Shown: piece after piece, positions 17,683-26,382 of the stretch
Position numbering within the stretch: position 1 is the stretch's first letter
Layout of the letters: every line of letters begins with the position of its first letter
Assembly (NCBI GenBank): GCA_016840095.1
Contig: JAEOSZ010000095.1
Coordinates: forward strand, 1-64,000
Source of the DNA: Candidatus Heimdallarchaeota archaeon
GTDB lineage: Archaea; Asgardarchaeota; Heimdallarchaeia; Heimdallarchaeales; Heimdallarchaeaceae
DNA: 64,000 bases
Direction of reading: 5' to 3'
Notes under the pieces: model-generated
What the model was told of the DNA's origin: nothing
The model's database searches: none
What the model saw: only the letters and a program-made list of their open reading frames with translations
Program-made: the position numbers and the translations under genes

Positions 17683-18537
17683 TTGTCTAGTATAGATTTT
17701 GGAAAATTACAAGAAATGGCTTCTGCTAGATTAGATATAATAATACTTCATTCTCAAAAAGGTGGTCCTGGTAAGACAACTCTATCCTGCAACATTGCAC
17801 ATGAATTAGCTAAGAGAGGAAATAAAACCGTTTTAATTGATTTGGATATAGCACAACCTACAATTCAACATATTTTCAGAATACCTGATAAGAAGATTAA
17901 GCATACTATAAATGACGTTCTTATGGGCAAGAAAAAGGTTAGTGAAGAAGTACTTCTTGAGACAAATAATCAAAACCTACAACTAATTGTTGCAAAAGAG
18001 AATGTTGAATATGGTGAAGGATTGCTTTCACTTCTTGAAGATATTCAACAATATTCTTTCTTCGCCCTTCACGAAATGACTAAGTTTTTGCAGAGGATGG
18101 GGTACAGATATGTTGTATATGATTTAGCTCCAGGTTACAGAATGGAATCAGTTAATGCTGCAGCTATAGCAGATGCTCGAATCTTCGTAATTAGACCATC
18201 AACATTCAGCTTTGAAGGAGCGAAGCAAATGCTGAGAGATATTTACAAGAAACTAGAAATAAGATCTCTTAGTTTTTTTGTGTTTAACCAGCTACCTCCT
18301 AAGTTAAAAGCAGAAAATCAAAAATTGCTTGAAGATTGGAAAGAAGATTTGATAAACCTCTACAAACCTGATAAAATTACCTTTCTTGATTTCTTACCAA
18401 TATCCTTTGATGTAATGGAACAAGGTATTAGAGGAGAGTATATCTTTCCTGATGACTCAGTTCTTTACGAAAAACTAACTCAGATAGTAGATAAAGTAAT
18501 TCAAGATATTGATGAAATGAAGAAAAGCAAAGAATAA
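17683..18537 (+). CDS. ParA/MinD-type ATPase
   Basis: The deviant Walker A motif KGGPGKTT is at residues 26-33, with the signature Lys at its first position. The switch/Walker B segment is YVVYDLAPGYRMESVN, and VLIDLDIAQPT corresponds to the A-prime strand. Such ATPases dimerise on ATP and position proteins, plasmids or membrane complexes. At 284 residues it is typical of MinD/ParA. The start is TTG, supported by GGTGATT just upstream. It is followed by two zinc-ribbon membrane proteins that could be its membrane partners. No ParB is present, so a plasmid-partition role is unlikely. Confidence 0.85.
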   Translation: MSSIDFGKLQEMASARLDIIILHSQKGGPGKTTLSCNIAHELAKRGNKTVLIDLDIAQPTIQHIFRIPDKKIKHTINDVLMGKKKVSEEVLLETNNQNLQLIVAKENVEYGEGLLSLLEDIQQYSFFALHEMTKFLQRMGYRYVVYDLAPGYRMESVNAAAIADARIFVIRPSTFSFEGAKQMLRDIYKKLEIRSLSFFVFNQLPPKLKAENQKLLEDWKEDLINLYKPDKITFLDFLPISFDVMEQGIRGEYIFPDDSVLYEKLTQIVDKVIQDIDEMKKSKE

Positions 18538-18609
18538 ACCTAGCTTTTTCCTCAATTTTCATGAAAATTATATGAAATTTTATATTAGCTATGGTAAACT
18601 GTAGTACTA

Positions 18610-19593
18610 ATGAGCCTAGTTAAGAAATTTCAATGTCCTCATTGTAATGCTCCAATGGATGTGAATCCAGAGGATGCAATTTTCAATTGTGTTTCTTGCG
18701 GTCAAGCATATTTAGCTGATGGTTCTAAATTTGATAATCATTACATCTTAAGAAATACGCTTAATCAGAAGAAAATACATGATATTGTAAAGGAGTTTAT
18801 TAGGAAAAAAGGATTCATGAGGGGGATTAAAGGTTATAAGATTACTAACATTATCCCAACTTTGATGCCTTTTTGGGTTGTAACTTCTGATGCGTATACT
18901 CATTTTGTGGGTTACCTCAGATACACTGAAACAAGAACTAGAACAGTAGGAACTGGAAAAAATAGACGAACAGTAACAGAACATGTTACGGTATACCGAC
19001 CAATAGATAGAGAAATAAAAGAAAAGAGAGCAGATGTCTTACTTGGTAGGAGGGGAAGTTCAATTTTCGGTTATGATCGTGTAAAAGATATTGTAAGAGC
19101 AGAATTTACAAATGCTGTAGAATTTAATCATGACCAACTACAAGCAGATGAGAAAGAATTCATTTATCTTTCATCAGAAATCACAATAGATGCAGCAAAT
19201 CAGTTAGGCAAAACTTTGGTCTTTGATACTCATAGAGCTCAAGCTGAAAAAGCTTGTACAAAAGTGTTTGATTGTGCTACTCAACTAACTTTTGAAGGGA
19301 CTTACTTTGTACATGCTCCAGTCTGGCAAATCGAATATGAATTCAAAGGAGAAACTTACAGAATGGCAATTCTAGGAAGTAGTGGCAGAATAATAATTGG
19401 AGAGATTCCTGTTACAACAAGTTTCAGAATTATGTTCTTGTCATTAACTATATTACTTCTAGGAGGAGCTGGTGTAGCAAGCTACTTCTTTAGAGATTTA
19501 GTATATGTTCCAATAATTGCTGGAATAGTTGCAGCTGTGATAGGATTCTTCACGCTTAAGAATACCTTCAAACCAAAATCGGTGGTGGACTAA
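18610..19593 (+). CDS. Zinc-ribbon protein with two C-terminal membrane helices
   Basis: The N terminus carries a zinc ribbon with Cys9, Cys12, Cys27 and Cys30 (CPHC and CVSC). A soluble domain of about 220 residues follows. Two hydrophobic helices close the protein (about 275-297 and 300-320), so the ribbon should face the cytoplasm. I do not recognise the middle domain. The next gene encodes a paralogue with the same plan and begins directly after this stop codon. It lies 70 bases downstream of the MinD-like ATPase gene and may act with that ATPase at the membrane. Confidence 0.65.
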   Translation: MSLVKKFQCPHCNAPMDVNPEDAIFNCVSCGQAYLADGSKFDNHYILRNTLNQKKIHDIVKEFIRKKGFMRGIKGYKITNIIPTLMPFWVVTSDAYTHFVGYLRYTETRTRTVGTGKNRRTVTEHVTVYRPIDREIKEKRADVLLGRRGSSIFGYDRVKDIVRAEFTNAVEFNHDQLQADEKEFIYLSSEITIDAANQLGKTLVFDTHRAQAEKACTKVFDCATQLTFEGTYFVHAPVWQIEYEFKGETYRMAILGSSGRIIIGEIPVTTSFRIMFLSLTILLLGGAGVASYFFRDLVYVPIIAGIVAAVIGFFTLKNTFKPKSVVD

Positions 19594-20583
19594 ATGAGTG
19601 TAAGATCAATAATGTGCCCAAATTGTGCTGCTCCTTTAGAACTAGAAGCAACACAATCACATGTTACTTGTCCATATTGTTCAGTAACTAGTGAACTTGC
19701 AAAAGTATCAGAGCTAATAGAACACTATATGTTGCCTGTTGACTACAATGTTGAACAAATAAGAACAGAATTAGTAGGAGATATACTTAAACATCCTGGT
19801 GTTCCTGAAGATCTTCATAAATCTTTAAAGGTAACAAAGTTAGACTTGAAATTCTATCCTTATTACATTGTAACTGTTCATCTGAGAACAGAATACAAGG
19901 GAAATGGAGAATATGCAACTTTTAGTAATAGATACAAGTCAGGATATAGACATATTAGCATCCATTTGAAACCTGAGCAAGGAGTTTTTGATGATACTAG
20001 AGAATTCATTATTTATGCAGCTGAAGAAATAAATAATGAGCTGCTCAACTTTGAGATATCGACAAGGGGTAAGAGATACTTCCAAGCACTTGAAGCAGAA
20101 AAAGTAAAAGCTGATGTGGTTCCAAGCATATTTGACTTAGATCAAGCAAAAAATGAAGCAATTGATCAAATGAGAGAGATTCATAAGGGATTGATGCTAA
20201 AAGAATTAGCTCAAATCCTTGAGGTTAGAGATCAGCCAGATGTAGAAAGTGTTTATCTACTTCATATCCCATTCTACATAATCGAATTCGAAGCAGCTGG
20301 AAAGAAGCATAACGCAATTTTAGATGGAGCAACAGGAAGAACAGTAGTTACTGATGTTCCAAGAGAAACATCATATTGGATGCAAGTTGGAATACTAACA
20401 ACACTATTTGCTGGGATCGGAATTGCTGGAATTTTCTTTGCTATACAGAGTACACTTTTTAATTTCCAATACTTCGGTATTTTTGGTGCAATTGCAGGTC
20501 TAATATTAGCTGGAAGAACTTTACAACTTGGGTTAAAATCTAGATATCGTGAAACTCAGAGATCACGGAAGAGAAGAAGATGA
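19594..20583 (+). CDS. Zinc-ribbon protein with two C-terminal membrane helices (paralogue)
   Basis: This is the tandem paralogue of the preceding gene, with the same order: a zinc ribbon (Cys8, Cys11, Cys26, Cys29), a soluble middle domain, and two membrane helices near residues 265-288 and 292-312. It ends with an unusually basic tail (YRETQRSRKRRR). The pair is immediately adjacent, so the proteins may form a hetero-oligomer. Sequence identity is modest, which points to an old duplication. A T-rich stretch follows the stop. The function is unknown. Confidence 0.65.
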   Translation: MSVRSIMCPNCAAPLELEATQSHVTCPYCSVTSELAKVSELIEHYMLPVDYNVEQIRTELVGDILKHPGVPEDLHKSLKVTKLDLKFYPYYIVTVHLRTEYKGNGEYATFSNRYKSGYRHISIHLKPEQGVFDDTREFIIYAAEEINNELLNFEISTRGKRYFQALEAEKVKADVVPSIFDLDQAKNEAIDQMREIHKGLMLKELAQILEVRDQPDVESVYLLHIPFYIIEFEAAGKKHNAILDGATGRTVVTDVPRETSYWMQVGILTTLFAGIGIAGIFFAIQSTLFNFQYFGIFGAIAGLILAGRTLQLGLKSRYRETQRSRKRRR

Positions 20584-20608
20584 TTTTTCTCTTTTACCTT
20601 TTTATTTA
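20584..20608 (+). terminator. T-rich terminator after the zinc-ribbon pair
   Basis: The 25 bases after the stop codon are mostly T and C with three T-runs (atttttctc, cttttacc, ctttttat). They separate the zinc-ribbon pair from the HAD gene. Confidence 0.4.
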
Positions 20609-20635
20609 AAAAGAGTATGAACATTTCAAATCTAT

Positions 20636-21376
20636 ATGAGTGACTCTATCCCAATTTTTTTTGATTTTGGTGGAACATTAGTTGATACTTTAGAAGTTAC
20701 AAGAAGAGTATTCAAAGAAGCTTTAGGTAAAGATTTTCCCAGTTCTAAAATCAAACAAATGTACAAAGATACTTCTTCTAAAGGTCAAAGTATGTCAATG
20801 TTCTTCAAGTATCCTGTAAATCCTGTAAAACTTTTAGTCAAGAGAAACAAACTAGTTAGTCTTCAAAGAGAAATTTTTATGGAGGTTGTTGAACTCTATC
20901 CTCAAATACAAGAAACTCTGGAAAAGATAAAAAAATTGGATAAGAACATTTTACTGATAATGGTCACTCAAAATCCAATGATGGAGAACAAAGAAGATTC
21001 ATTAAAACTTATGAAAAGACTTTTTGGTGACAATAATCCTTTTGATCAAATTCTTGCAGGAGAAGACAAACTTGAGCTTATAGTTCACAATTTTGATCCT
21101 GATGATATCGCTAGAGGTGTTTTTGTTGGAGATTTACCAAATGATGTATATGTTTCTGAAATGCTAAGGATTCCATGTTTTGGTGTTACTTGGGGATATT
21201 CCGATCCTGGAGAATTAGCTACACCATTTATCGTTGATGAGATTCCCGAGCTAGTAGAAATGATAAAAGATCATCTTGAAGATTTAGAAGAAGATACATC
21301 AGAGGAAATTGGTGAAATTGAATTTGAAGAAATAGAATTTGATGATTCAGATGATTTTGAACTAATATCAGAATAA
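20636..21376 (+). CDS. HAD-like hydrolase with altered motif I
   Basis: The protein has HAD features: IFFDFGGTLVDT at the N terminus, LIMVTQNP as motif II (Thr), and VFVGDLPNDVYVSEML as motif IV. Motif I reads D-F-G-G-T, so the second Asp of the phosphatase DxD motif is Gly. HAD members without that Asp tend to be dehalogenases, phosphonatases or inactive homologues, so an ordinary phosphatase role is doubtful. The last 30 residues are highly acidic (SEEIGEIEFEE, then FDDSDDFEL). It is convergent with the ATP synthase subunit H gene. Confidence 0.65.
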   Translation: MSDSIPIFFDFGGTLVDTLEVTRRVFKEALGKDFPSSKIKQMYKDTSSKGQSMSMFFKYPVNPVKLLVKRNKLVSLQREIFMEVVELYPQIQETLEKIKKLDKNILLIMVTQNPMMENKEDSLKLMKRLFGDNNPFDQILAGEDKLELIVHNFDPDDIARGVFVGDLPNDVYVSEMLRIPCFGVTWGYSDPGELATPFIVDEIPELVEMIKDHLEDLEEDTSEEIGEIEFEEIEFDDSDDFELISE

Positions 21377-21387
21377 GTAGGAACAAA

Positions 21388-21711
21388 TTATCCATCTATA
21401 TCAAGTATAAATTCTGCAACTTCTTTTGCTACACTTGAAATCTTGTCTTCCTTTTTCTTGACTAATTCTGCAGAATCTTTCTCAGCTTCAGTAACTAAAT
21501 GCGCATATTGCTTTGTGTCTCTAGCCTCGGTAATTTTCAGTTTTAAGATTTCTCTTGCTTCTGATTTTGCGTTTTCTAGCCTTCTTACTCTATCGCTTTG
21601 TGCTTTTTCGATTAAAATACTAGATTCATTTTTTGCTTTTTCAATAATTTCTTCAGCTTGTTTTTCAGCAATCTTTATTTGTTCTATAATCTCTTGTTCT
21701 TTAGATGGCAA
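21388..21711 (-). CDS. atpH: A-type ATP synthase subunit H (peripheral stalk)
   Basis: This short protein of about 107 residues is almost entirely one charged coiled coil (AEKQAEEIIEKAKNESS, ARDTKQYAHLV) and ends with VAEFILDIDG. That is the profile of AhaH, which pairs with subunit E in the peripheral stalk. The frame opens at a GTG at 21720, but that GTG is part of GGTGA. The TTG five bases further on (21711) has the right spacing and is the better start. The gene starts head-to-head with subunit C and overlaps its first codons, so the two are on opposite strands. Confidence 0.75.
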   Translation of the reverse strand: MPSKEQEIIEQIKIAEKQAEEIIEKAKNESSILIEKAQSDRVRRLENAKSEAREILKLKITEARDTKQYAHLVTEAEKDSAELVKKKEDKISSVAKEVAEFILDIDG

Positions 21712-22760
21712 ATATTTCACCAGACATCTCTTTTCTTACAAGTTATGTAAGAGGACAGCATGCAAAGCTTCTTTCTAATGAAGACTTTGAAAACTTAATA
21801 AATAAACCTTATGAAGAATTCATTAATGATTTGACTTCATTCGAAATTGGTGAAAGTTTACGAATGCAATCAACTTATCAATCCCATGAGATAGAAAGAA
21901 TACTAACAAGAAAATTGCTAGATCAGTACGATTTTATTCTAAAAAATATGCCTAAATGGGGAAAGGAGTTCTTTGAAGCTTATATGATTAAATTTGAGGT
22001 TATGAACCTTCAAAGAATAATAAGATATCTATATTCAAAAGCTACAGTTGATTTACGAGAGGTTATCAACTTAAAAGCTCAAGAAATGCTTGGAAGAACT
22101 TCCTTTATTGCGAAACTAATTCAAAGTAATGATCTAGGTGTTTTTCTAGAAAGTATGAAACAAACTGAATACAAATATGTTATTGAGATTTCAGAAAAAA
22201 TCTATAGTAAAGTTGGTGATATTTGGCCAATTGAATTTGCATTGAACGTTCATTATTTGGATCTAATGCTGAAACAAGCTCAAAAACTAAGAGGAGCTCA
22301 GAAAAAAGGAGCACTTAAGTTTGTTTATCAGGAACTATTAACAAACGTGGTACTAGTAAAATTAAAAGCAGATTTTGTTGAAGTTGATGTTGAAGATGCT
22401 CTTCAGCTTATTACCTTGCCAAAAGAGATTCCCTATAAGAGACAAATTGTTTCTTTAATGGAAGAACAATTTTTGAAAAACGATTTAGAGATTCTAAAAT
22501 CACTTAATATTGAGAAACTGACACAAGGAATTGAGCGATATGAAGATGATCAGATGTTTTTGCACATAGAAATAGCTTTGAGAGCAAGAGAGTTGGAAGT
22601 ACTTAGAAAAGCCTTCTATATAGATTTCGGAATTTTAAGCATTCTTAGCTATCTTAAGCAATATGAATCGCAAATTCAGGATTTGAATAAATTGTTATAC
22701 CTCAAGGAGTATAAGTTCCCTGTTGAAAAAACCAGGGAATTAATAGTTAACCTAGTGTAA
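21705..22760 (+). CDS. atpC: A-type ATP synthase subunit C
   Basis: The 351-residue protein matches the V/A-ATPase C (eukaryotic d) family. It starts with FLTSYVRGQHAKLLSNEDFE, continues with repeated helical units, and has the typical MNLQRIIRYLYSKA segment. Subunit C is the funnel-shaped socket that joins the central rotor stalk to the K ring. It is the only subunit of the I-K-E-D-B-A block on the plus strand. Its promoter must lie inside the coding region of atpH, and its start overlaps that of atpH. Confidence 0.88.
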   Translation: MANISPDISFLTSYVRGQHAKLLSNEDFENLINKPYEEFINDLTSFEIGESLRMQSTYQSHEIERILTRKLLDQYDFILKNMPKWGKEFFEAYMIKFEVMNLQRIIRYLYSKATVDLREVINLKAQEMLGRTSFIAKLIQSNDLGVFLESMKQTEYKYVIEISEKIYSKVGDIWPIEFALNVHYLDLMLKQAQKLRGAQKKGALKFVYQELLTNVVLVKLKADFVEVDVEDALQLITLPKEIPYKRQIVSLMEEQFLKNDLEILKSLNIEKLTQGIERYEDDQMFLHIEIALRARELEVLRKAFYIDFGILSILSYLKQYESQIQDLNKLLYLKEYKFPVEKTRELIVNLV

Positions 22761-22768
22761 TCAACTCG

Positions 22769-23248
22769 TCAAACAACGATATTCAAGAGTATAAAAGCTA
22801 TAAGTAATCCATAGATTGCTAAGGCTTCACCAAGAGCTAGATAAATCAGATTTGGTGTGAATACCTCTGAATTAGCTGTTATTGACCCTATAGCTGCTGG
22901 TTCTCCTTTCGCTAATGTTATTGCTGCTCCTAAATTGGAAACAACCATAATGAACATAGCTGCAATGTAAATCCATCCATATGTTGGAGTGAAATCTGTT
23001 AACAGATTTGTCCCATCAAGATAAGGTTGAATTTTTGTATACATTACAAATGCTATCAGTAGACCATATATCGCTAGTGCTTCTGCTAGAGCTAGATAGA
23101 TTAGTATGAAGATGTTTAATCTCTGTTTTTCTGCAACAGCTGCTGCAGCTGCTTGAACTCCTTTCGCTAAAGGGATACCTGCTCCTAATATTGTTAACAT
23201 TGTTCCAGCGATTCCCATAATACCTAATATATATCCTTCAACTGCCAT
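22769..23248 (-). CDS. atpK: A-type ATP synthase subunit K (proteolipid ring)
   Basis: The 159-residue protein has four membrane helices made of two homologous hairpins. Each second helix carries the ion-binding Glu in an almost identical motif, LALAEALAIYGLLIAF and LALGEALAIYGLLIAF. It is thus a duplicated proteolipid with an ion site in both halves, as in many archaea. Glycine-rich first helices (GIAGTMLTILGAGIP) line the ring. Whether the coupling ion is H+ or Na+ is not decided by what I can see. Its start overlaps the end of atpI by 11 bases. Confidence 0.92.
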   Translation of the reverse strand: MAVEGYILGIMGIAGTMLTILGAGIPLAKGVQAAAAAVAEKQRLNIFILIYLALAEALAIYGLLIAFVMYTKIQPYLDGTNLLTDFTPTYGWIYIAAMFIMVVSNLGAAITLAKGEPAAIGSITANSEVFTPNLIYLALGEALAIYGLLIAFILLNIVV

Positions 23249-25292
23249 ATTTACTCAAATCCATTTCTTTGTTAAACACAAAAATTGGTTTATGCTGAAT
23301 TCCACTGCCTTCATAAAACTTGCTGAAGAATTCATAAAAATGTAATCTTAATGTCTGAATAAAAACTAGTAATCCTTCTAATGCTAAAACAAAGATATTA
23401 CCAATTATCAGAATAAGGATTTTCCAGAGGATAAATCCAACTTGACCTGCTAATGCATTAATAACGCTTAAGAAAACTGCATGAGCGATTAGCATTGCAA
23501 GTATTCTTCCATAAGAAACAGTATTACTTATGAGAGAACTAAATGTTTCTAGTAAATGTAACAAACCCATCCCTACCCCTCCTAAAAAGCTTCTAAGAAT
23601 GTTTTGTCTCTTTTCTTTGAATAAAATGCTAACAATTCCTTGTCCAAAGAGTGTTAAACCTACTCCTATTATTACAGAAACTAGAGCAACTAAGATAAAT
23701 CCTTTACCTGTTGGATCTATTCCTAAATTCAAAATTCCTAAACTTGATAGGAAATAAAGTATTGCTGCATATAGAAAAACTTGAGGTGTTGTTTCTTCTA
23801 AAATTTCTGCATATTCCTTGTGTTTTATTTGATTTATTAATCGAATTGTAATCCCTAAAATTATATGAAGTGCTCCAACAATTAAAGTAAGATTGAATAT
23901 TTCTACTAAGTCCTCAACAGGACTCAAGAAAGGATATTCTGCACCAAATAGATGAACTGGTGTGTGATCTCCATGTTCTCTAATCCCTAACAACTCCACC
24001 AGATGTACACCGAAAGCTTCACCAAATATGAAACCCATTATCGATGATGTGATTCCCATCATCAAAACAAGCAGAAACATCAGTCTAACACTTCTTTTCA
24101 AACCTCGAGCTAATACTCCAGTTAAACCTATAACCAGAAAAATTAAACCATGTCCGACATCTCCAAACATAACTCCAAAGAATATACTAAATGTGAAAAT
24201 TAAGAAAATTGTTGGGTCTACTTCTTTTGCTGAAGGTAAACCATAAAGAGCAACTATGTTTTGATATGATCTCGTGAGAGGATTTGTTGCAGGTACTACT
24301 GGAATATTTTTCATCTCCTCAGAAGGTTCATCATATTCAAGTACAACCTCTGGGAAGTCTTCTAATGCTTTTTCGATATTACTTAATTCCTTCTCTGCCA
24401 CCCAACCTTGAAAAACAATGGTTTTCCTAGTTTTTCTAGCAGAAACATAAATTCGAAAGAAGTGACCGAGACTCTCAATTGACAATTTTATTGCTACAAT
24501 ATTCTGCTTATGATTTATTGCAAATTGCTTGAGCTCATTGTCAATTTTTGTTAATTCGGAGCAAATCTCAGTATATTCATTTAATACCTCTTCTTCAATT
24601 TCTGTCTTATTAAGATGAATTGGACCTTTGTGCTCATGTTGATACCATCTTACAATACTCAGATCTTTGATGAGCCTAGATATCTCTCCTTTTTTTCCAT
24701 GAGCATAGATAAAGAATTTATCTTTAACAAGAGGAATAATCTCTGTATTCGTTACATGAGAAACAAAGTTTTCTGCATCTTCAATTTTTGCAGTATTCAG
24801 AATTCCTACTAAGACTCTTTCGTCTGAATCGACTTCATATGGTCTTTCGCTTTCCAACAATCTGAATCCTTTAGCAATCAGTTCTCCATTTTCTTTCAGT
24901 TCTTGTAACCTCTCTGATTTCTTCTTAAGATTCAGAATCTCTGTTTTATATTCATTAATCTGATGTTCAAGATTAGTCTCTATTTTCTCTAAATCTTGCC
25001 AATCCTCAAATAGCGGAAGAATTGCCTTTTGCTTCTTATAAGCCCTAGCAAGCTTTTGTCCAAATTTTTCCTTAGGTTCTGGAACTTGAGAAACCAAATC
25101 ATTATATGCAGATTCTAATCTTCTTAGTTTTTCCATTTTAGATGATGGATAAAAAACCTCTAATCCTTCTATTGAGATGTTTTCTTTTACCATTAAGCTC
25201 TCAGTTTCAGCTACACTAACAACAACTTTCTCAAAGTCCTCAGAAGGTACAATTATTGTTGCTTCTAACATTTTAGCTGGAAATAATCCCAT
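23238..25292 (-). CDS. atpI: A-type ATP synthase subunit I (a-subunit)
   Basis: This is the stator membrane subunit. The N-terminal cytoplasmic half (about 340 residues) contains coiled coils (about 95-130 and 220-250). The C-terminal half has about eight helices with the family motifs FGVMFGDVGHGL, SYGRILAMLIAHAV and the final LRLHFYEFFSKFYEG. It forms the ion half-channels facing the K ring. The frame is open to 25301, but ATG 25292 is preceded by a GGTGAT ribosome-binding site that overlaps the stop codon of atpE, so the gene is coupled to atpE. Confidence 0.93.
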   Translation of the reverse strand: MGLFPAKMLEATIIVPSEDFEKVVVSVAETESLMVKENISIEGLEVFYPSSKMEKLRRLESAYNDLVSQVPEPKEKFGQKLARAYKKQKAILPLFEDWQDLEKIETNLEHQINEYKTEILNLKKKSERLQELKENGELIAKGFRLLESERPYEVDSDERVLVGILNTAKIEDAENFVSHVTNTEIIPLVKDKFFIYAHGKKGEISRLIKDLSIVRWYQHEHKGPIHLNKTEIEEEVLNEYTEICSELTKIDNELKQFAINHKQNIVAIKLSIESLGHFFRIYVSARKTRKTIVFQGWVAEKELSNIEKALEDFPEVVLEYDEPSEEMKNIPVVPATNPLTRSYQNIVALYGLPSAKEVDPTIFLIFTFSIFFGVMFGDVGHGLIFLVIGLTGVLARGLKRSVRLMFLLVLMMGITSSIMGFIFGEAFGVHLVELLGIREHGDHTPVHLFGAEYPFLSPVEDLVEIFNLTLIVGALHIILGITIRLINQIKHKEYAEILEETTPQVFLYAAILYFLSSLGILNLGIDPTGKGFILVALVSVIIGVGLTLFGQGIVSILFKEKRQNILRSFLGGVGMGLLHLLETFSSLISNTVSYGRILAMLIAHAVFLSVINALAGQVGFILWKILILIIGNIFVLALEGLLVFIQTLRLHFYEFFSKFYEGSGIQHKPIFVFNKEMDLSKYGS

Positions 25293-25301
25293 TATCATCA
25301 C

Positions 25302-25943
25302 CTATTCAAATAGAATCTCATTTATTTTGGATCTTATTTTCTCTTTACTAACCTTTAGTGTATTCTCAATAGTATAATCGATTTTTATTCTCTCATCTTC
25401 ATCTGTTATGATACAGCCACCTAATGTTTTGATAGAGGTTGTATCAATCTTGAACTGTATCCCCTTTTTTTGAGAAACAGAAGATGTAATTTTGTTTAGG
25501 ACCTCTTTATCTTTCTTATCTCCGATAATCTTCATTTTTTCAGTAGAAATATTTCGTATAGTTGAAGTAATCAGATGTTCAAGGTATGCAAGATATCTCT
25601 TATTTTCTCGGAAATTCAGAATCTCTTTTTCAACTTGCTCAAAAACCTGGTCTATTAAGTTCTCTCTTGCCTGAACCATTATTTTCTTTGCATTTTGTTG
25701 GTATTCAGTTTCTGTTCTTTTTCTGATAAAATCTAATCTTGATGTTTCTTTACTTAATTCTTCTTTTTTGATCTCTTCTGCTAATTTTCTAGTTTCTTTC
25801 TCAATCTCTTCTAGTTTTTTCTTTGTGTCTAGTTGAATCATTCTTGCTTCTTTTTCTGCTTCCTTCTCAATCTTAGAAAGTAATCTGGATAGAGCGTTTT
25901 CCTCTTCTTTTCCGTTTTTTTGATTGAGTTGTTCTTTCTTCAT
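25302..25943 (-). CDS. atpE: A-type ATP synthase subunit E (peripheral stalk)
   Basis: The N-terminal half (about residues 1-110) is a long charged helix (LSRLLSKIEKEAEKEARM). The C-terminal domain carries the family motif LGGCIITDEDERIKIDYT. Subunit E pairs with H to form the peripheral stalks that hold the catalytic head. I chose ATG 25943 because a GAGGG ribosome-binding site precedes it. The frame is open to 26000, but that extension would overlap the Usp-like gene and reads as translated leader. Confidence 0.88.
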   Translation of the reverse strand: MKKEQLNQKNGKEEENALSRLLSKIEKEAEKEARMIQLDTKKKLEEIEKETRKLAEEIKKEELSKETSRLDFIRKRTETEYQQNAKKIMVQARENLIDQVFEQVEKEILNFRENKRYLAYLEHLITSTIRNISTEKMKIIGDKKDKEVLNKITSSVSQKKGIQFKIDTTSIKTLGGCIITDEDERIKIDYTIENTLKVSKEKIRSKINEILFE

Positions 25944-25953
25944 ATTATTCCCT

Positions 25954-26382
25954 CTAGATTGGTAATAGCAAGATAGGTATGTCTGAAATTTCAATAACAT
26001 ATCTTACATAATTTTTCAGAAGTCTTTTTGTTAGACTTTCTTTTCTAGTTCCCATAACTATGAAATCAACTTTTTCTCTTTTTGATGTTTCAATTATGCT
26101 TTCTGCAACTAAACCTTGATTTGATTCAGATGTCATATACAAATGAGTATCTGAAAATTCGTGTTTTAGTTGCTCAAGAATGTTATCATATTCCATCTGA
26201 TATTGTTTTAGTAGCTCTTCAACTGTAACATTTCTATAACCTGCAACATTTTCTAAATTTTCTTTATCAATTACATTTAATAGATGAATTTCAGTAACCC
26301 AATCGCAGTAGAGATCAAGAACTTGCTTAATAAGCTTCTTTCCGCTCTCAAAGTCACCAATAGCAACTAATGCTTTTTTCAT
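25954..26382 (-). CDS. Universal stress protein (UspA-like) embedded in the ATP synthase operon
   Basis: This 142-residue protein has the UspA fold order: KKALVAIGDFESGKKLI at the N terminus, a central helix with VAESIIETSKREKVDFIVMGTR, and the last strand IPILLLPI. The ATP-binding Usp members have GxxGx9G(S/T) after the VMG strand. Here the segment reads GTRKESLTKRLLKNYVRYV, so ATP binding is unlikely. It overlaps the stop codon of atpD by four bases (ATGA) and ends ten bases before atpE. It is therefore translated as part of the ATP synthase operon. Its role there is unknown. Confidence 0.8.
   Translation of the reverse strand: MKKALVAIGDFESGKKLIKQVLDLYCDWVTEIHLLNVIDKENLENVAGYRNVTVEELLKQYQMEYDNILEQLKHEFSDTHLYMTSESNQGLVAESIIETSKREKVDFIVMGTRKESLTKRLLKNYVRYVIEISDIPILLLPI

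Noticed and set aside
17683-18537. Plasmid partition locus
   Set aside because: A ParA-like ATPase is present, but no ParB, centromere-like repeats or replication genes are near; the surrounding genes are chromosomal.
21735-21751. Inverted repeat as a terminator
   Set aside because: It lies within the coding sequence of atpC and at the start side of atpH, with no T-run behind it. It is noted only as a possible regulatory site.
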